64,000 bases of DNA, from assembly GCF_030913705.1 (NCBI RefSeq), contig NZ_CP133190.1, forward strand, positions 4,923,501 through 4,987,500, written 5' to 3'. Below are positions 1 to 8,365 of this stretch, piece by piece. A model generated the notes under the pieces. It saw nothing but the letters and a program-made list of their open reading frames with translations, made no database searches and was not told where the DNA came from. Made by a program: the position numbers and the translations under genes. The first letter of the stretch is position 1. Each line of letters begins with the position of its first letter. The stretch comes from Anaerocolumna sp. MB42-C2 (GTDB lineage: Bacteria > Bacillota > Clostridia > Lachnospirales > Lachnospiraceae).

Positions 1-1
1 T

Positions 2-916
2 CCGTTAAATAACATGCTGGATTTTTTCGCTGATTTTACTGGTTTTACCTATAGTGTATCCGCAGGAAATGAAGGAAATATGAAACGGCATTTTTACAGT
101 GAAATTGATCCATCAACCAGAAACAGTGTCGTAGAAATGTATGTCGGGGAGGGCGAACTCGGTTTTTCAATGGAAATTTGGGGTAATGCACCTAATACCT
201 ATTCCATTGACATTATGTCTCCGACAGGAGAGTATATACCAAGAATAGCGGAGAGCTTAAGAACTAACCAGGAGATACGTTTTATTTTTGAAAAAACCTT
301 AATTTCGGTTAATTATAGACTGGCAGAAACCTACACCGGGGAGCAGTTGATTCTGCTTCGTTTTCTCAAGCCTACACCAGGTATATGGCGAATACAGGTT
401 TACAGCAGGGGAGATCTTCCTGGCTCCTATCATATATGGTTGCCAATGAATGGATTTATCTCAGCAAATACCTATTTTTTGAGCCCTGACCCGTATACTA
501 CAATTACATCTCCCGGTAATACAAGCACTCCGCTTACAATGACTGCCTATAATCCTGCTAATAATGCTTTATATGAAAATGCAAGCTACGGGTATTCAAG
601 AAATGGTTATATCAATCCGGACCTGGCAGCCCCAGGAGTAGGTATTATAGTTCCGGATCTTTTAAAAGGATTTACCACGGCGTCCGGAACCGGTCTTGCG
701 GCAGCACATACCGCTGGTATCACAGCCATCATGTTGGAATGGGGTATTGTGAACGGCTTCTATCCAAGTATGAACTCTACGGTAGTAAAGAAATATTTAA
801 TCCGTGGAGCCAAGCGTAGTAAAGTGCTTTCATATCCTAATCCCGGCTGGGGTTACGGAATTATTGATTTATACAATGTTTTTAATATATTCAGATCTGA
901 TTTTCCCAGACAGTAA
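2..916 (+). CDS. S8 subtilase-like protein, 3' part, catalytic Ser replaced by Gly
   Basis: This is the C-terminal part of a subtilase; the frame is open to the left edge, so the start lies outside the window and the ATG at 14 is internal. It keeps the oxyanion-hole motif AGNEGN (near 62-79), the inserted beta domain typical of Csp-like clostridial subtilases, and the C-terminal DLAAPGVGI block. At the nucleophile motif, where active enzymes read GTSMA, it reads SGTGLAAAHTAG: the Ser codon is GGT (692-694). It is therefore predicted to be proteolytically dead, like the CspC and CspA pseudoproteases of Clostridioides difficile spore germination. It is homologous along its length to the protein at 1322-3019. 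A germination role is inferred from family resemblance only. Confidence 0.85.
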   Translation, partial: PLNNMLDFFADFTGFTYSVSAGNEGNMKRHFYSEIDPSTRNSVVEMYVGEGELGFSMEIWGNAPNTYSIDIMSPTGEYIPRIAESLRTNQEIRFIFEKTLISVNYRLAETYTGEQLILLRFLKPTPGIWRIQVYSRGDLPGSYHIWLPMNGFISANTYFLSPDPYTTITSPGNTSTPLTMTAYNPANNALYENASYGYSRNGYINPDLAAPGVGIIVPDLLKGFTTASGTGLAAAHTAGITAIMLEWGIVNGFYPSMNSTVVKKYLIRGAKRSKVLSYPNPGWGYGIIDLYNVFNIFRSDFPRQ

Positions 917-1012
917 GTTAGCATAAAAAGAATTATTTTTAAATCAACCCCTAAAATCAACCTTTTGGTTGATTTTTTATTTTGCGCTATTTTGTATGTG
1001 AAAAGATGCCTT

Positions 1013-1141
1013 ATGGATTTTAAGAGGCATATGGGTGTGGTACCTCAGGAATTAGCAATCTATGAGAATCTGAACGCTGAGCAGAATGTTCGTTTTTTTG
1101 CTTCTCTTTATGGCTTAAGAGGCAGGAATTGGAGAAAAAAA
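1013..1141 (+). pseudogene. ABC-transporter ATPase fragment
   Basis: A short in-frame stretch reads HMGVVPQELAIYENL followed by NVRFFASLYGLRG, the Q-loop region of ABC-2 exporter ATPases. There is no Walker A upstream and no signature motif or Walker B downstream, and the frame stops soon after. It is a decayed or recombined remnant. It differs from the same region of the intact ATPase at 6515, so it came from another transporter. Confidence 0.65.
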
Positions 1142-1321
1142 TTTGTATGGTAAACTTGGGGTAAATAACAGAGTTGCAGCCGTAAATAAGGGGAAACTAT
1201 ATTTGAATAATAATTGTATGATATCCAAACGGTGTGAACACATGACAAAAGAGAAAGGACTTATTTAGTCATCATTATTTAACAAAATTCATAGAATTAA
1301 TAAACTAATTATTTCGAGAAT

Positions 1322-3019
1322 ATGGTAACCATGACTGAGTCTGAACGATTTAAGATAACCAGTGATGAATATGCTGATTTAATCATTGATTATAATTATG
1401 ACAAGGGAATATTTGCTCAATATCCTAACACATCCTATAATATTATAAACCAACGTTATGCAGTTTTGAATATACCGGTAAGTGATATGACCTATAATGC
1501 TGTATATAAATATGGTTATGCGTCCATACCAAAATGTTATGGATTAATGTTTGAGTCATCAACTGAGCCGAAAGGTAATTATTATATACATAACTTGCCG
1601 GCCTATGATTATACTGGGGAGGGAGTTCTGATTGGATTTATTGACGGGGGAATAGAATATCGTAATAAGGCATTTCAATATGCCGATAATACTACCCGAA
1701 TTGTTTCAATTTGGGATCAGTCTATTGAAAGTCCTGACAGGTACCCCGCGGATCTATATTATGGAACGGAATACAGCAGGGAACAAATTAATCTGGCATT
1801 GCAGTCTGAGGATCCATTATCGGTTGTACCAAGCACAGAGATCAGCAGCCAGGGAACTGCAATGGCCGGAATTGCCGCCGGTTTCTATAGCAATCAGTTC
1901 ATCTTCTCAGGAACAGCACCCAAAGCAGAAATCGTTGTTGTAAAACTAAAACCGGCTAAACCCTATCTGAAAGAATTTTTTAATATACCGGAAGAAAGCC
2001 TATGCTATCAGGAAAATGATGTAATGATGGGTATTAAGTATCTGCTGCAGGTTGCCATAAGTTTACAACGCCCAATAATTATAGCACTTGGTTTAGCCTG
2101 TAATCAGGGTTCACATATGGGTGAAGATTATATTAGCAAGTATATTTCAGAAGTCGGGGAATTACCGGGCGTTGCAGTTATAGTTGGAGCAGGGGATGAG
2201 GGTAACCGCTATGGGCATTATTATGGTGAAATCAGTTCACCAAATATTTATAATACTGCAGAATTAAATGTAGGTGAGGAAAGTGAGAATTTTTCAATGG
2301 AATTGTGGGGGTATCCGCCTAATCTATTAGCGGTTGATATTATTGCTCCGAATGGTGATTTGGTATATCATATTTCCCTCAGTTTTAGACAATTAAATAC
2401 GATACCCGTTTATTATAATAACACAGTTATTTATATTGATTACCGTTTACAGGAACCTATTGCAGGGACACAATTAATTTTATTAAGGTTTCAAAATGCT
2501 TATAAGGGAATTTGGAGTTTTCAGGTTTCAGGTTCTTATGATTTAGTAAACCGGTTTCATATCTGGTTACCTTTGCATCAATTTTTAAGCAATACCTATT
2601 TTATTAATCCGGATATCAATACTACACTTTCCATTCCGGCAAATACAATTAATATAATAACAGTGACAGCATATAATCCGGTGTTCTTTGAATTATATTA
2701 TTATTCCAGCAGGGGTTTTACGAAAACGAATGAACCAAAGCCCGATATTACTGCTCCCGGTGTCAATATGGTTGTCCCTGCCGGTGTAGATCAGTTTGCT
2801 TATTTTACCGGTACAAGTATGGCATGTGCTTATACGGCAGGGATTGCAGCGCGATTAATGGAGTGGGGAGTGATAGATAAAAATCTGCCTAATATGAATT
2901 GTACCTTTATCAGATATATTGTAACCAGCAGTGCAAGAAGAGACAGTTCCACGAATTATCCGAATCAGAACTGGGGATTCGGGATATTGGAGGAAAATAT
3001 TTTTGGAAGCATAGTTTAA
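1322..3019 (+). CDS. S8 subtilase-like pseudoprotease (catalytic His replaced by Gln)
   Basis: A 565-residue CspB-like subtilase with a short N-terminal prodomain-like region (about 1-95), the catalytic domain split by a beta insertion, and a C-terminal GTSMACAYTAG block. Asp108 (FIDGGIEY) and Ser499 are present. The His motif, GHGT in active enzymes, reads SSQGTAMAG with Gln177, and the oxyanion Asn of AGNEG is Asp292 (GAGDEG). The charge relay is therefore broken. Family knowledge: active CspB processes the cortex hydrolase SleC in clostridial spores, while CspA and CspC are pseudoproteases. No clear Shine-Dalgarno precedes 1322; the in-frame ATG at 1331 is an alternative start. No signal peptide is seen. 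Confidence 0.85.
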   Translation: MVTMTESERFKITSDEYADLIIDYNYDKGIFAQYPNTSYNIINQRYAVLNIPVSDMTYNAVYKYGYASIPKCYGLMFESSTEPKGNYYIHNLPAYDYTGEGVLIGFIDGGIEYRNKAFQYADNTTRIVSIWDQSIESPDRYPADLYYGTEYSREQINLALQSEDPLSVVPSTEISSQGTAMAGIAAGFYSNQFIFSGTAPKAEIVVVKLKPAKPYLKEFFNIPEESLCYQENDVMMGIKYLLQVAISLQRPIIIALGLACNQGSHMGEDYISKYISEVGELPGVAVIVGAGDEGNRYGHYYGEISSPNIYNTAELNVGEESENFSMELWGYPPNLLAVDIIAPNGDLVYHISLSFRQLNTIPVYYNNTVIYIDYRLQEPIAGTQLILLRFQNAYKGIWSFQVSGSYDLVNRFHIWLPLHQFLSNTYFINPDINTTLSIPANTINIITVTAYNPVFFELYYYSSRGFTKTNEPKPDITAPGVNMVVPAGVDQFAYFTGTSMACAYTAGIAARLMEWGVIDKNLPNMNCTFIRYIVTSSARRDSSTNYPNQNWGFGILEENIFGSIV

Positions 3020-3082
3020 CCGGATGAAGAATATCTATCGGATCATTATCTGATCTATGCAGAATTAAAAATAATATAAATA

Positions 3083-3122
3083 AAGTGGCTGTTGCAAAAT
3101 TTTAAAATTGCAGCAACTTAGT
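3083..3122 (+). terminator. Hairpin after the subtilase gene
   Basis: Arms GTTGC and GCAAC extend into an AAAATTTT-AAAATT stem. A short T-containing tract follows (TTAGTTATTTC). Probable terminator for the gene ending at 3019, although the U-tract is weak. Confidence 0.5.
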
Positions 3123-3135
3123 TATTTCTTAATGA

Positions 3136-3242
3136 TTAGAAGGCAGGAATATCTTGGCCCTGGTTCATAAGTTGATAAAATCTTTTATATTTTTCTTGCG
3201 ATTCCTGCAGATATACATTATATTTAAAATGAGTTGGTAAGA
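3136..3242 (-). pseudogene. Possible C-terminal gene remnant
   Basis: On the minus strand an open stretch of about 35 codons ends with a normal stop and encodes a plausible protein tail (it includes NVYLQESQEKYKRFY and ends GQDIPAF). It has no start codon or ribosome site, and an in-frame stop lies upstream. It looks like the left-over 3' end of a gene. I cannot name the family. Confidence 0.3.
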
Positions 3243-3349
3243 AATGTATTAAATATTATGAGTTTATGATGTGGATAAAGAACATGATAAGCTTACAGAA
3301 TGGGGATAAACATCTGCGAATCCGGCCGGTGTTAGGGAAAGGACAGACA

Positions 3350-3889
3350 ATGAATTTACAGATACAATTGGGTACAGAAAAAGATATAGATGAACTTGAG
3401 CAGTTATATAATGATTTAAATGATTATTTAGAAGCCAATATTAATTATCCGGGATGGATAAAGGGAGTTTACCCTGTAAGAGAGAATGCGGTTAATGGTG
3501 TTAGCGGAAAACATTTATATACGGTAAAATACAAAAACAGGATTGTTGGATCCATAATACTGAGTCATGAACCTGAACAAGCATATCGAGACGTAAAATG
3601 GAAAATCGAAGCGGATTATTCGGATGTTTTTGTTATACATACCTTAGTAGTTCATCCGGAGTTTATAAATTGTGGAGTCGGAAGCCATTTAATGGATTTT
3701 GCACTGCAATGCGGAAGAGAACATCACATAAAAACGATTCGGTTAGATGTATTTGAAAAGAATAAACCCGCCATTCACTTATACGAAAAAAGCGGTTATC
3801 AGTATATTGATACAGTGGACTTAGGGCTGGAAGAGTACGGACTTAAGTGGTTCAGATTATATGAGAAAATAATAACGGAAACTTTGTGA
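3350..3889 (+). CDS. GNAT family N-acetyltransferase
   Basis: A 179-residue GCN5-related acetyltransferase. The start at 3350 is chosen because GGAAAGGA lies at the right distance before it; an open frame runs back to 3266 without a ribosome site. The core motif HTLVVHPEFINCGVGSHLMDFAL is the acetyl-CoA pyrophosphate loop (its consensus Q/RxxGxG/A appears as NCGVGS), and AIHLYEKSGY is the usual C-terminal motif B. The substrate cannot be told. It is followed after about 46 bp by an EFR1 redox gene, separated by a palindrome, so co-transcription is uncertain. Confidence 0.85.
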   Translation: MNLQIQLGTEKDIDELEQLYNDLNDYLEANINYPGWIKGVYPVRENAVNGVSGKHLYTVKYKNRIVGSIILSHEPEQAYRDVKWKIEADYSDVFVIHTLVVHPEFINCGVGSHLMDFALQCGREHHIKTIRLDVFEKNKPAIHLYEKSGYQYIDTVDLGLEEYGLKWFRLYEKIITETL

Positions 3890-3891
3890 CA

Positions 3892-3919
3892 GTAACACGT
3901 CTGTAAGCAGATGTGTTAT
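3892..3919. repeat. Palindrome before EFR1 gene, shared with 54427-54454
   Basis: Arms AACACGTCTG and CAGATGTGTT form an imperfect palindrome. It is followed by CAATGGGGT and then the ATG at 3936. A near-identical palindrome with the same CAATGGG follow-on lies before the flavoprotein gene on the minus strand near 54430. It could be an operator or an RNA hairpin controlling ribosome access. Confidence 0.7.
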
Positions 3920-3935
3920 ACAATGGGGTATTATT

Positions 3936-4811
3936 ATGGAAGATAAAAAGTATAAATATAAAATTGTATATTACTCCGGCACCGGTGGAACCAAAAGAAC
4001 TGCAGAGTGTTTTGATAAAATATTAAAAGAAAATGGCTGTATCGGAGAGTTGGAAAGGATATCAACAGGTGAATACAATAGCTCTGGGGATTATGATCTC
4101 CTTTTTCTAATATTTCCTGTTCATGCTTTTAATGCTCCGGCGGCAGTTTATAAATGGATTAGATTATCAGACAAAGTGAAAAATACGAAAGCAGCTGTTA
4201 TCTCAGTTTCAGGCGGTGGTGAAGTTTTTCCGAATAGGGCATGCAGACAGAGTAGTATCAGTCGCCTAAATAAAAAGGGGTATCATGTATTATATGAAAA
4301 TATGATTGTGATGCCATCCAATTGGATTGTGGATACGAAAGAACCTTTATCTGTTATGCTTTTACAGGTATTGCCGGATAAGGTCAATAACATGGTGGAT
4401 GCAATATTAAGAGGAGAAAAGAGAAGAACCACTCCTTTTGTTTTAGACAGGATTTTTTCGACTTTCGGTGAACTGGAAAAAATCATGGCAGGATTCTGGG
4501 GGCATCGTATTAAAGTATCCGGCAGCTGCAACAGCTGCGGGTTATGCAGCAGGGTGTGCCCTTCAGGTAATATTACTATGAAGAAAGGCAAACCCGATTT
4601 CGGCCATAAGTGTCATTTATGTCTTAACTGCATTTATTCCTGTCCGGGAAAAAACTTAACTCCTGGTTTTGCAAAATTTATCATTGTGAAACAAGGGTAT
4701 AACCTTGATAAATTAGAAAGCAAACTTCCACTAACAGAGAAAATTGATATTGAGAAATTAGCGAAAGGTTATTTATTCAATGGTGTAAAAAAATATCTGA
4801 TGGAACACTAA
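3936..4811 (+). CDS. EFR1 family flavodoxin-ferredoxin protein
   Basis: A 291-residue cytoplasmic electron-transfer protein. The N-terminal part (about 5-160) is flavodoxin-like, with the FMN phosphate loop YYSGTGGTKRTAE and LIFPVHAFNAP. A bacterial two-[4Fe-4S] ferredoxin domain follows, with Cys198, 201, 204 and 208 in CxxCxxCxxxCP and a second set at 226, 229, 232 and 236. This architecture defines the EFR1 family of anaerobic Firmicutes; the physiological partner is unknown. The start is supported by GGGGT seven bases upstream. The palindrome just upstream suggests dedicated regulation. A PHP phosphatase gene follows 54 bp downstream. Confidence 0.9.
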   Translation: MEDKKYKYKIVYYSGTGGTKRTAECFDKILKENGCIGELERISTGEYNSSGDYDLLFLIFPVHAFNAPAAVYKWIRLSDKVKNTKAAVISVSGGGEVFPNRACRQSSISRLNKKGYHVLYENMIVMPSNWIVDTKEPLSVMLLQVLPDKVNNMVDAILRGEKRRTTPFVLDRIFSTFGELEKIMAGFWGHRIKVSGSCNSCGLCSRVCPSGNITMKKGKPDFGHKCHLCLNCIYSCPGKNLTPGFAKFIIVKQGYNLDKLESKLPLTEKIDIEKLAKGYLFNGVKKYLMEH

Positions 4812-4865
4812 ATAATGTCATAGTTAAAAGGATGAAATGAAAAAACAGAAAGGAAATATGCGATT

Positions 4866-5585
4866 ATGATTAAAGTTGAATTAGATGTTCATACTCATAC
4901 ACTTGCCAGCGGACATGCCTATGGAACAATCCGTGAAATGGCACAGGCTGCAGCTGAGAAAGGGCTGAAAATATTAGGAATAACGGAACATGCAAAAGGG
5001 ATACCAGGTACCTGTGATGATATATATTTTGAGAATTTGAGAGTGGTACCCCGGGAAATGTATGGGATTGAACTGCTGCTGGGCTCTGAAATAAATATTT
5101 TAGACTATGACGGTAATTTAAGTCTTCCAGCCAAAATAATCGATAAACTGGATATTCGGATTGCCGGTATTCATTCTCACTGCTATAAGGCAGGAACCAT
5201 GGAGCAAAATACGGATGCCGTATTGAAGGCAATAAAAAATCCAAGGATTGATATTATCAGTCATCCGGATGACGGGAAATGTCCTCTTGATTATGAACCG
5301 ATTGTAAAAGCGGCTAAGGAAAACTCAGTGTTACTGGAGTTAAACAATAATTCACTGAATCCAATTAATAAACGTTTAAATGCCAGGGAAAATAACTTGA
5401 AAATGTTAAGCTTATGTATACAGTATGATGTTCCGATCCTGGTCAGCAGTGATGCCCATGACCCGGCCGATATTGCCCGCTATGACTTTGTTACAGAGGT
5501 ACTGAATGAAATACAGTTCCCGGAGAAACTTATTGTCAATAAAAATGCCGAAAAGTTTAAAAAGTTTTTATCCCAAAGAAGATAA
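4866..5585 (+). CDS. PHP domain phosphatase (YcdX-like)
   Basis: A 239-residue PHP-superfamily metal-dependent phosphoesterase. The first metal motif is HTHTLASGHAYGT (His9, His11). Other metal-site segments are GITEHA, GSEIN, GIHSHC, ISHPDDG and the C-terminal SSDAHDPADI. Length and motifs fit the YcdX-type trinuclear phosphatases; the substrate is not evident. It follows the EFR1 gene in the same direction. Confidence 0.88.
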   Translation: MIKVELDVHTHTLASGHAYGTIREMAQAAAEKGLKILGITEHAKGIPGTCDDIYFENLRVVPREMYGIELLLGSEINILDYDGNLSLPAKIIDKLDIRIAGIHSHCYKAGTMEQNTDAVLKAIKNPRIDIISHPDDGKCPLDYEPIVKAAKENSVLLELNNNSLNPINKRLNARENNLKMLSLCIQYDVPILVSSDAHDPADIARYDFVTEVLNEIQFPEKLIVNKNAEKFKKFLSQRR

Positions 5586-5620
5586 GGTCAGAAAGAATTC
5601 AGTGCTTTTCATAATATGTT

Positions 5621-6211
5621 TTAAGGTTTTTTATATTTAAGGAATTCTCTTTGGATACCGTTGGTAGTTATGGAAAATAATATTTCCAGAAACCGTTCCA
5701 GCGGCATATCTTTTCCGTTGGTATACCATTTTGAGATAGTACTTAACATGGCTGCACTTTGGTATTCCATGGTATATTTAATTTCCTGCAGTTCCGTATT
5801 AGTTATATCAGGAAAAAAAGATATAAGTGCAGGGAATAACTTCTTTAACAATTTCTGCCGGAAATAAGGATCTCCTTTTTCACTTAATAATACCGGAAGA
5901 TAGTCTTTATTGTTTTCAAATAACTGAATCAGTTGTCTTAATAAATCTTTCCTATCCTTATTATTTAAAAGCTGATCCAGAATAATTCTTTTAAACTCAT
6001 CTGCAGTAATAACCTGATTTTCTATCACATCCAATATTTCATACACATCTTTAAAATAAACATAAAAGGTCGACCTGTTATACCCTGCCAGTGTGCAGAT
6101 TTCTGTAACAGTAATTTTATCTATCGTTTTCTTACAATACAATTTCCAAAATGCATCAATCAGATTCTGTTTCGTAATTCTAGTGGTAGTAGTTAAGGAA
6201 TTGTCATCCAT
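5621..6211 (-). CDS. TetR/AcrR family transcriptional regulator
   Basis: A 196-residue TetR-type repressor. The N-terminal DNA-binding domain (about 12-60) contains ITVTEICTLAGYNRSTFYVYF, the characteristic helix-turn-helix ending in the FYxYF motif. The C-terminal helices form the ligand domain and are not diagnostic. It is transcribed divergently from the ABC-2 exporter at 6515-8247, and the 303-bp intergenic region holds paired repeats, so it probably represses the exporter and releases it on drug binding. Confidence 0.9.
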   Translation of the reverse strand: MDDNSLTTTTRITKQNLIDAFWKLYCKKTIDKITVTEICTLAGYNRSTFYVYFKDVYEILDVIENQVITADEFKRIILDQLLNNKDRKDLLRQLIQLFENNKDYLPVLLSEKGDPYFRQKLLKKLFPALISFFPDITNTELQEIKYTMEYQSAAMLSTISKWYTNGKDMPLERFLEILFSITTNGIQREFLKYKKP

Positions 6212-6410
6212 TAGTTTTCTCCTAAAGAAGTAGTTAAGTTATTATAAAACGACATTCAGTTACATGCAAGAAAAACTGATAAATAAGGAGCAGAAAATCC
6301 AACACATGTGAGATGACTGTTGATTGAAATCTGCCGGGTTTATTTATAAAATAAATAGAAAGAACAGAGTTATTTCATGTTCCGAGGTATTTTAGTGCAC
6401 GAAATATCTA

Positions 6411-6478
6411 AACTAATTAGTTATAAAGAATTAAAAATATAAATTTGATTTATAAGATTTTAAATAATTAGTTATAAA
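6411..6478. promoter_or_regulatory. Putative TetR operator repeats
   Basis: The 14-bp direct repeat TAATTAGTTATAAA occurs at 6414-6427 and 6465-6478. The first copy sits in the perfect 12-bp palindrome AACTAATTAGTT (6411-6422); the second in the near copy AAATAATTAGTT. The location between a divergent TetR gene and its likely target exporter fits an operator pair. The rest of 6212-6514 is AT-rich promoter DNA. Confidence 0.55.
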
Positions 6479-6514
6479 ATCTTACGTTTTTAGAGGATAA
6501 CAGGAGGTTTTTAT

Positions 6515-7243
6515 ATGAAGATAGAAGTGAATCAGGTCAGTAAATCTTTTCAGAAACATCAGGTTTTAGGTGATATCAGGATGACTATTAATTCCGGTCA
6601 AATTTTCTGCCTTCTGGGAGCTTCCGGATCGGGTAAGACTACCCTGCTTCGTATCATAATGGGAGCGATTTCAGCGGATAAAGGAGAGGTAAGTATTGGC
6701 GGAAAATCTATGCCGGATAGAAAGCTACTCGCAGTCATAGGATTTATGCCTCAAAATGATGCACTTTATGAGGAATTATCTGCCTGGGATAATCTCAGGT
6801 TTTTTGCAGGATTACAGAAAGTGAGAAGAGCCGAGTTTTTAAAAAATGCCGAACAGGTTTTAAGTATAGTAGGTTTAAAGAATGAGAAAAATAAATTAAT
6901 ACGGAATTTCTCGGGAGGGATGAAAAAGAGAATCTCTCTTGCGGTAGCACTGATTCATCAACCGGATATTTTGCTTCTGGACGAACCAACAGTAGGAATA
7001 GACCCGGTATTACGAAAGAAAATTTGGGATTATTTAAGAAAGTTAAAAGAGCAGGGGAAAACAATAGTGGTCACAACCCATGTTATGGATGAAGTAATGG
7101 AATGTGATAATGCGGCATTATTAAGAAATGGACATATTATAGCTTCGGACACAATCGATCATCTGATCAACAGCACTCCCAACGGAAAAATAGAAGAATT
7201 GTTTTTTATGGATAAAAAAACAGGGGAGGAATCATTATGCTAA
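6515..7243 (+). CDS. ABC-2 exporter ATP-binding protein
   Basis: A 242-residue ABC ATPase. Walker A is GASGSGKTT (about 35-43), the Q-loop GFMPQNDALY, the signature FSGGMKKR and Walker B ILLLDEPTVGID, with the H-loop in VVTTHVMDE. The start has a strong AGGAGG. Its stop overlaps the permease start by 7 bp, showing translational coupling. With the membrane protein at 7237 it forms a NatAB/drug-type exporter, probably controlled by the divergent TetR gene. The substrate is unknown. Confidence 0.92.
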   Translation: MKIEVNQVSKSFQKHQVLGDIRMTINSGQIFCLLGASGSGKTTLLRIIMGAISADKGEVSIGGKSMPDRKLLAVIGFMPQNDALYEELSAWDNLRFFAGLQKVRRAEFLKNAEQVLSIVGLKNEKNKLIRNFSGGMKKRISLAVALIHQPDILLLDEPTVGIDPVLRKKIWDYLRKLKEQGKTIVVTTHVMDEVMECDNAALLRNGHIIASDTIDHLINSTPNGKIEELFFMDKKTGEESLC

Positions 7244-8247
7244 GTATTTGGAAACGTATTATGTATCAAATTAAAAATGACAAAAGGTCCTTAGGATTAT
7301 TATTATTTGCTCCTTTATTGGTACTGACCCTTCTGTATTTTATTTTAGGTGATTCTGATTATGTTCCGAAGATTGCAATCTATGATATGGATCAAACTTA
7401 TATCACTAAACTGGAGCAAAACGCGAATGTAACCTTAGCAGATGAAAAACCGGATATAAAGGATTATTTAGAAGAGGAGGGGGCGGATGCTTTCCTATGG
7501 AGAGATAATTCGGGTCAACATATTACTTTGTTAGAAAAAAATTCAAAGTCAGCGGCAGCTGTAAAAACCATTCAGGAGACGAACCAGTCATTACAGAAAG
7601 GACAGTCCGGACCGGAAATATCCTATATCTACGAGACCAATGAAGATAATCAGCTGGATTCCTTAAGTTATGTATTTTTAGGTGTACTTTCCTTTTTCTT
7701 TGTATTTATCTTATCCGGAATGTCATTTGTCAGGGAACGTTTTGGACAGACGTTAGAGAGAATGCTTATGACACCCATCAGCCGTTTTGCAGTAATCGGT
7801 GGATATACTTTAGGATATGGAGTATTATCAGCCATACAAAGTATTTTAATCATTCTGTTTTCAGTATATGTATTAAAGCTTCAGGTGGAGGGCTCGGTAC
7901 TGTTATGTATCCTGGTTATGATTTTAATGTCATTTTCAGCCGTATCCATCGGTGCTTTGGCCTCCATATTTTCTAATAATGAATTGCAGATGGTACAGTT
8001 TATACCGATTGTTTTAATTCCTCAGATTTTTTACTCAGGACTGATACCACTTGATACAATACCCTTTGGACTGGGTAAATTGTGTTATCTGACTCCTGTT
8101 TATTATGGCTGTACTTCCCTGGAGAAGATTATGATTCAGGGAAAAGGTTTCATGGAAATTATGCCGTGGGTTATCGGCTCCATCCTATATATTGCAGTAT
8201 TATTTGCTTTTAATGTGAAAGCATTAAAAAAATACAGGAGATTATAA
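7237..8247 (+). CDS. ABC-2 type permease
   Basis: A 336-residue ABC-2 membrane protein. One transmembrane helix near 20-40 is followed by a large extracytoplasmic domain (about 45-140), then about five C-terminal helices. The segment RERFGQTLERMLMTPISR is the typical coupling region of ABC-2 permeases. It starts inside the ATPase gene (7 bp overlap). It is likely a homodimer pairing with the ATPase at 6515 to export a hydrophobic compound. Confidence 0.9.
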   Translation: MLSIWKRIMYQIKNDKRSLGLLLFAPLLVLTLLYFILGDSDYVPKIAIYDMDQTYITKLEQNANVTLADEKPDIKDYLEEEGADAFLWRDNSGQHITLLEKNSKSAAAVKTIQETNQSLQKGQSGPEISYIYETNEDNQLDSLSYVFLGVLSFFFVFILSGMSFVRERFGQTLERMLMTPISRFAVIGGYTLGYGVLSAIQSILIILFSVYVLKLQVEGSVLLCILVMILMSFSAVSIGALASIFSNNELQMVQFIPIVLIPQIFYSGLIPLDTIPFGLGKLCYLTPVYYGCTSLEKIMIQGKGFMEIMPWVIGSILYIAVLFAFNVKALKKYRRL

Positions 8248-8288
8248 TTTTGAGTAAGACACAACAATAAAATATTTTAGACAAACAG

Positions 8289-8334
8289 AAACCTCCAAAC
8301 GGATTGATTCATGTGAACAATTTGGAGGTTTTTC
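8289..8334 (+). terminator. Rho-independent terminator
   Basis: AAACCTCCAAA and TTTGGAGGTTT form an 11-bp stem followed by a T-run. It ends the TetR-linked exporter operon and can act on either strand. Confidence 0.85.
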
Positions 8335-8365
8335 AATACTGGGATATAAAAACAGCAGTAATATT

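Noticed and set aside
4870-5244. 124-codon minus-strand frame
   Set aside because: Antisense shadow of the PHP phosphatase with no start context.
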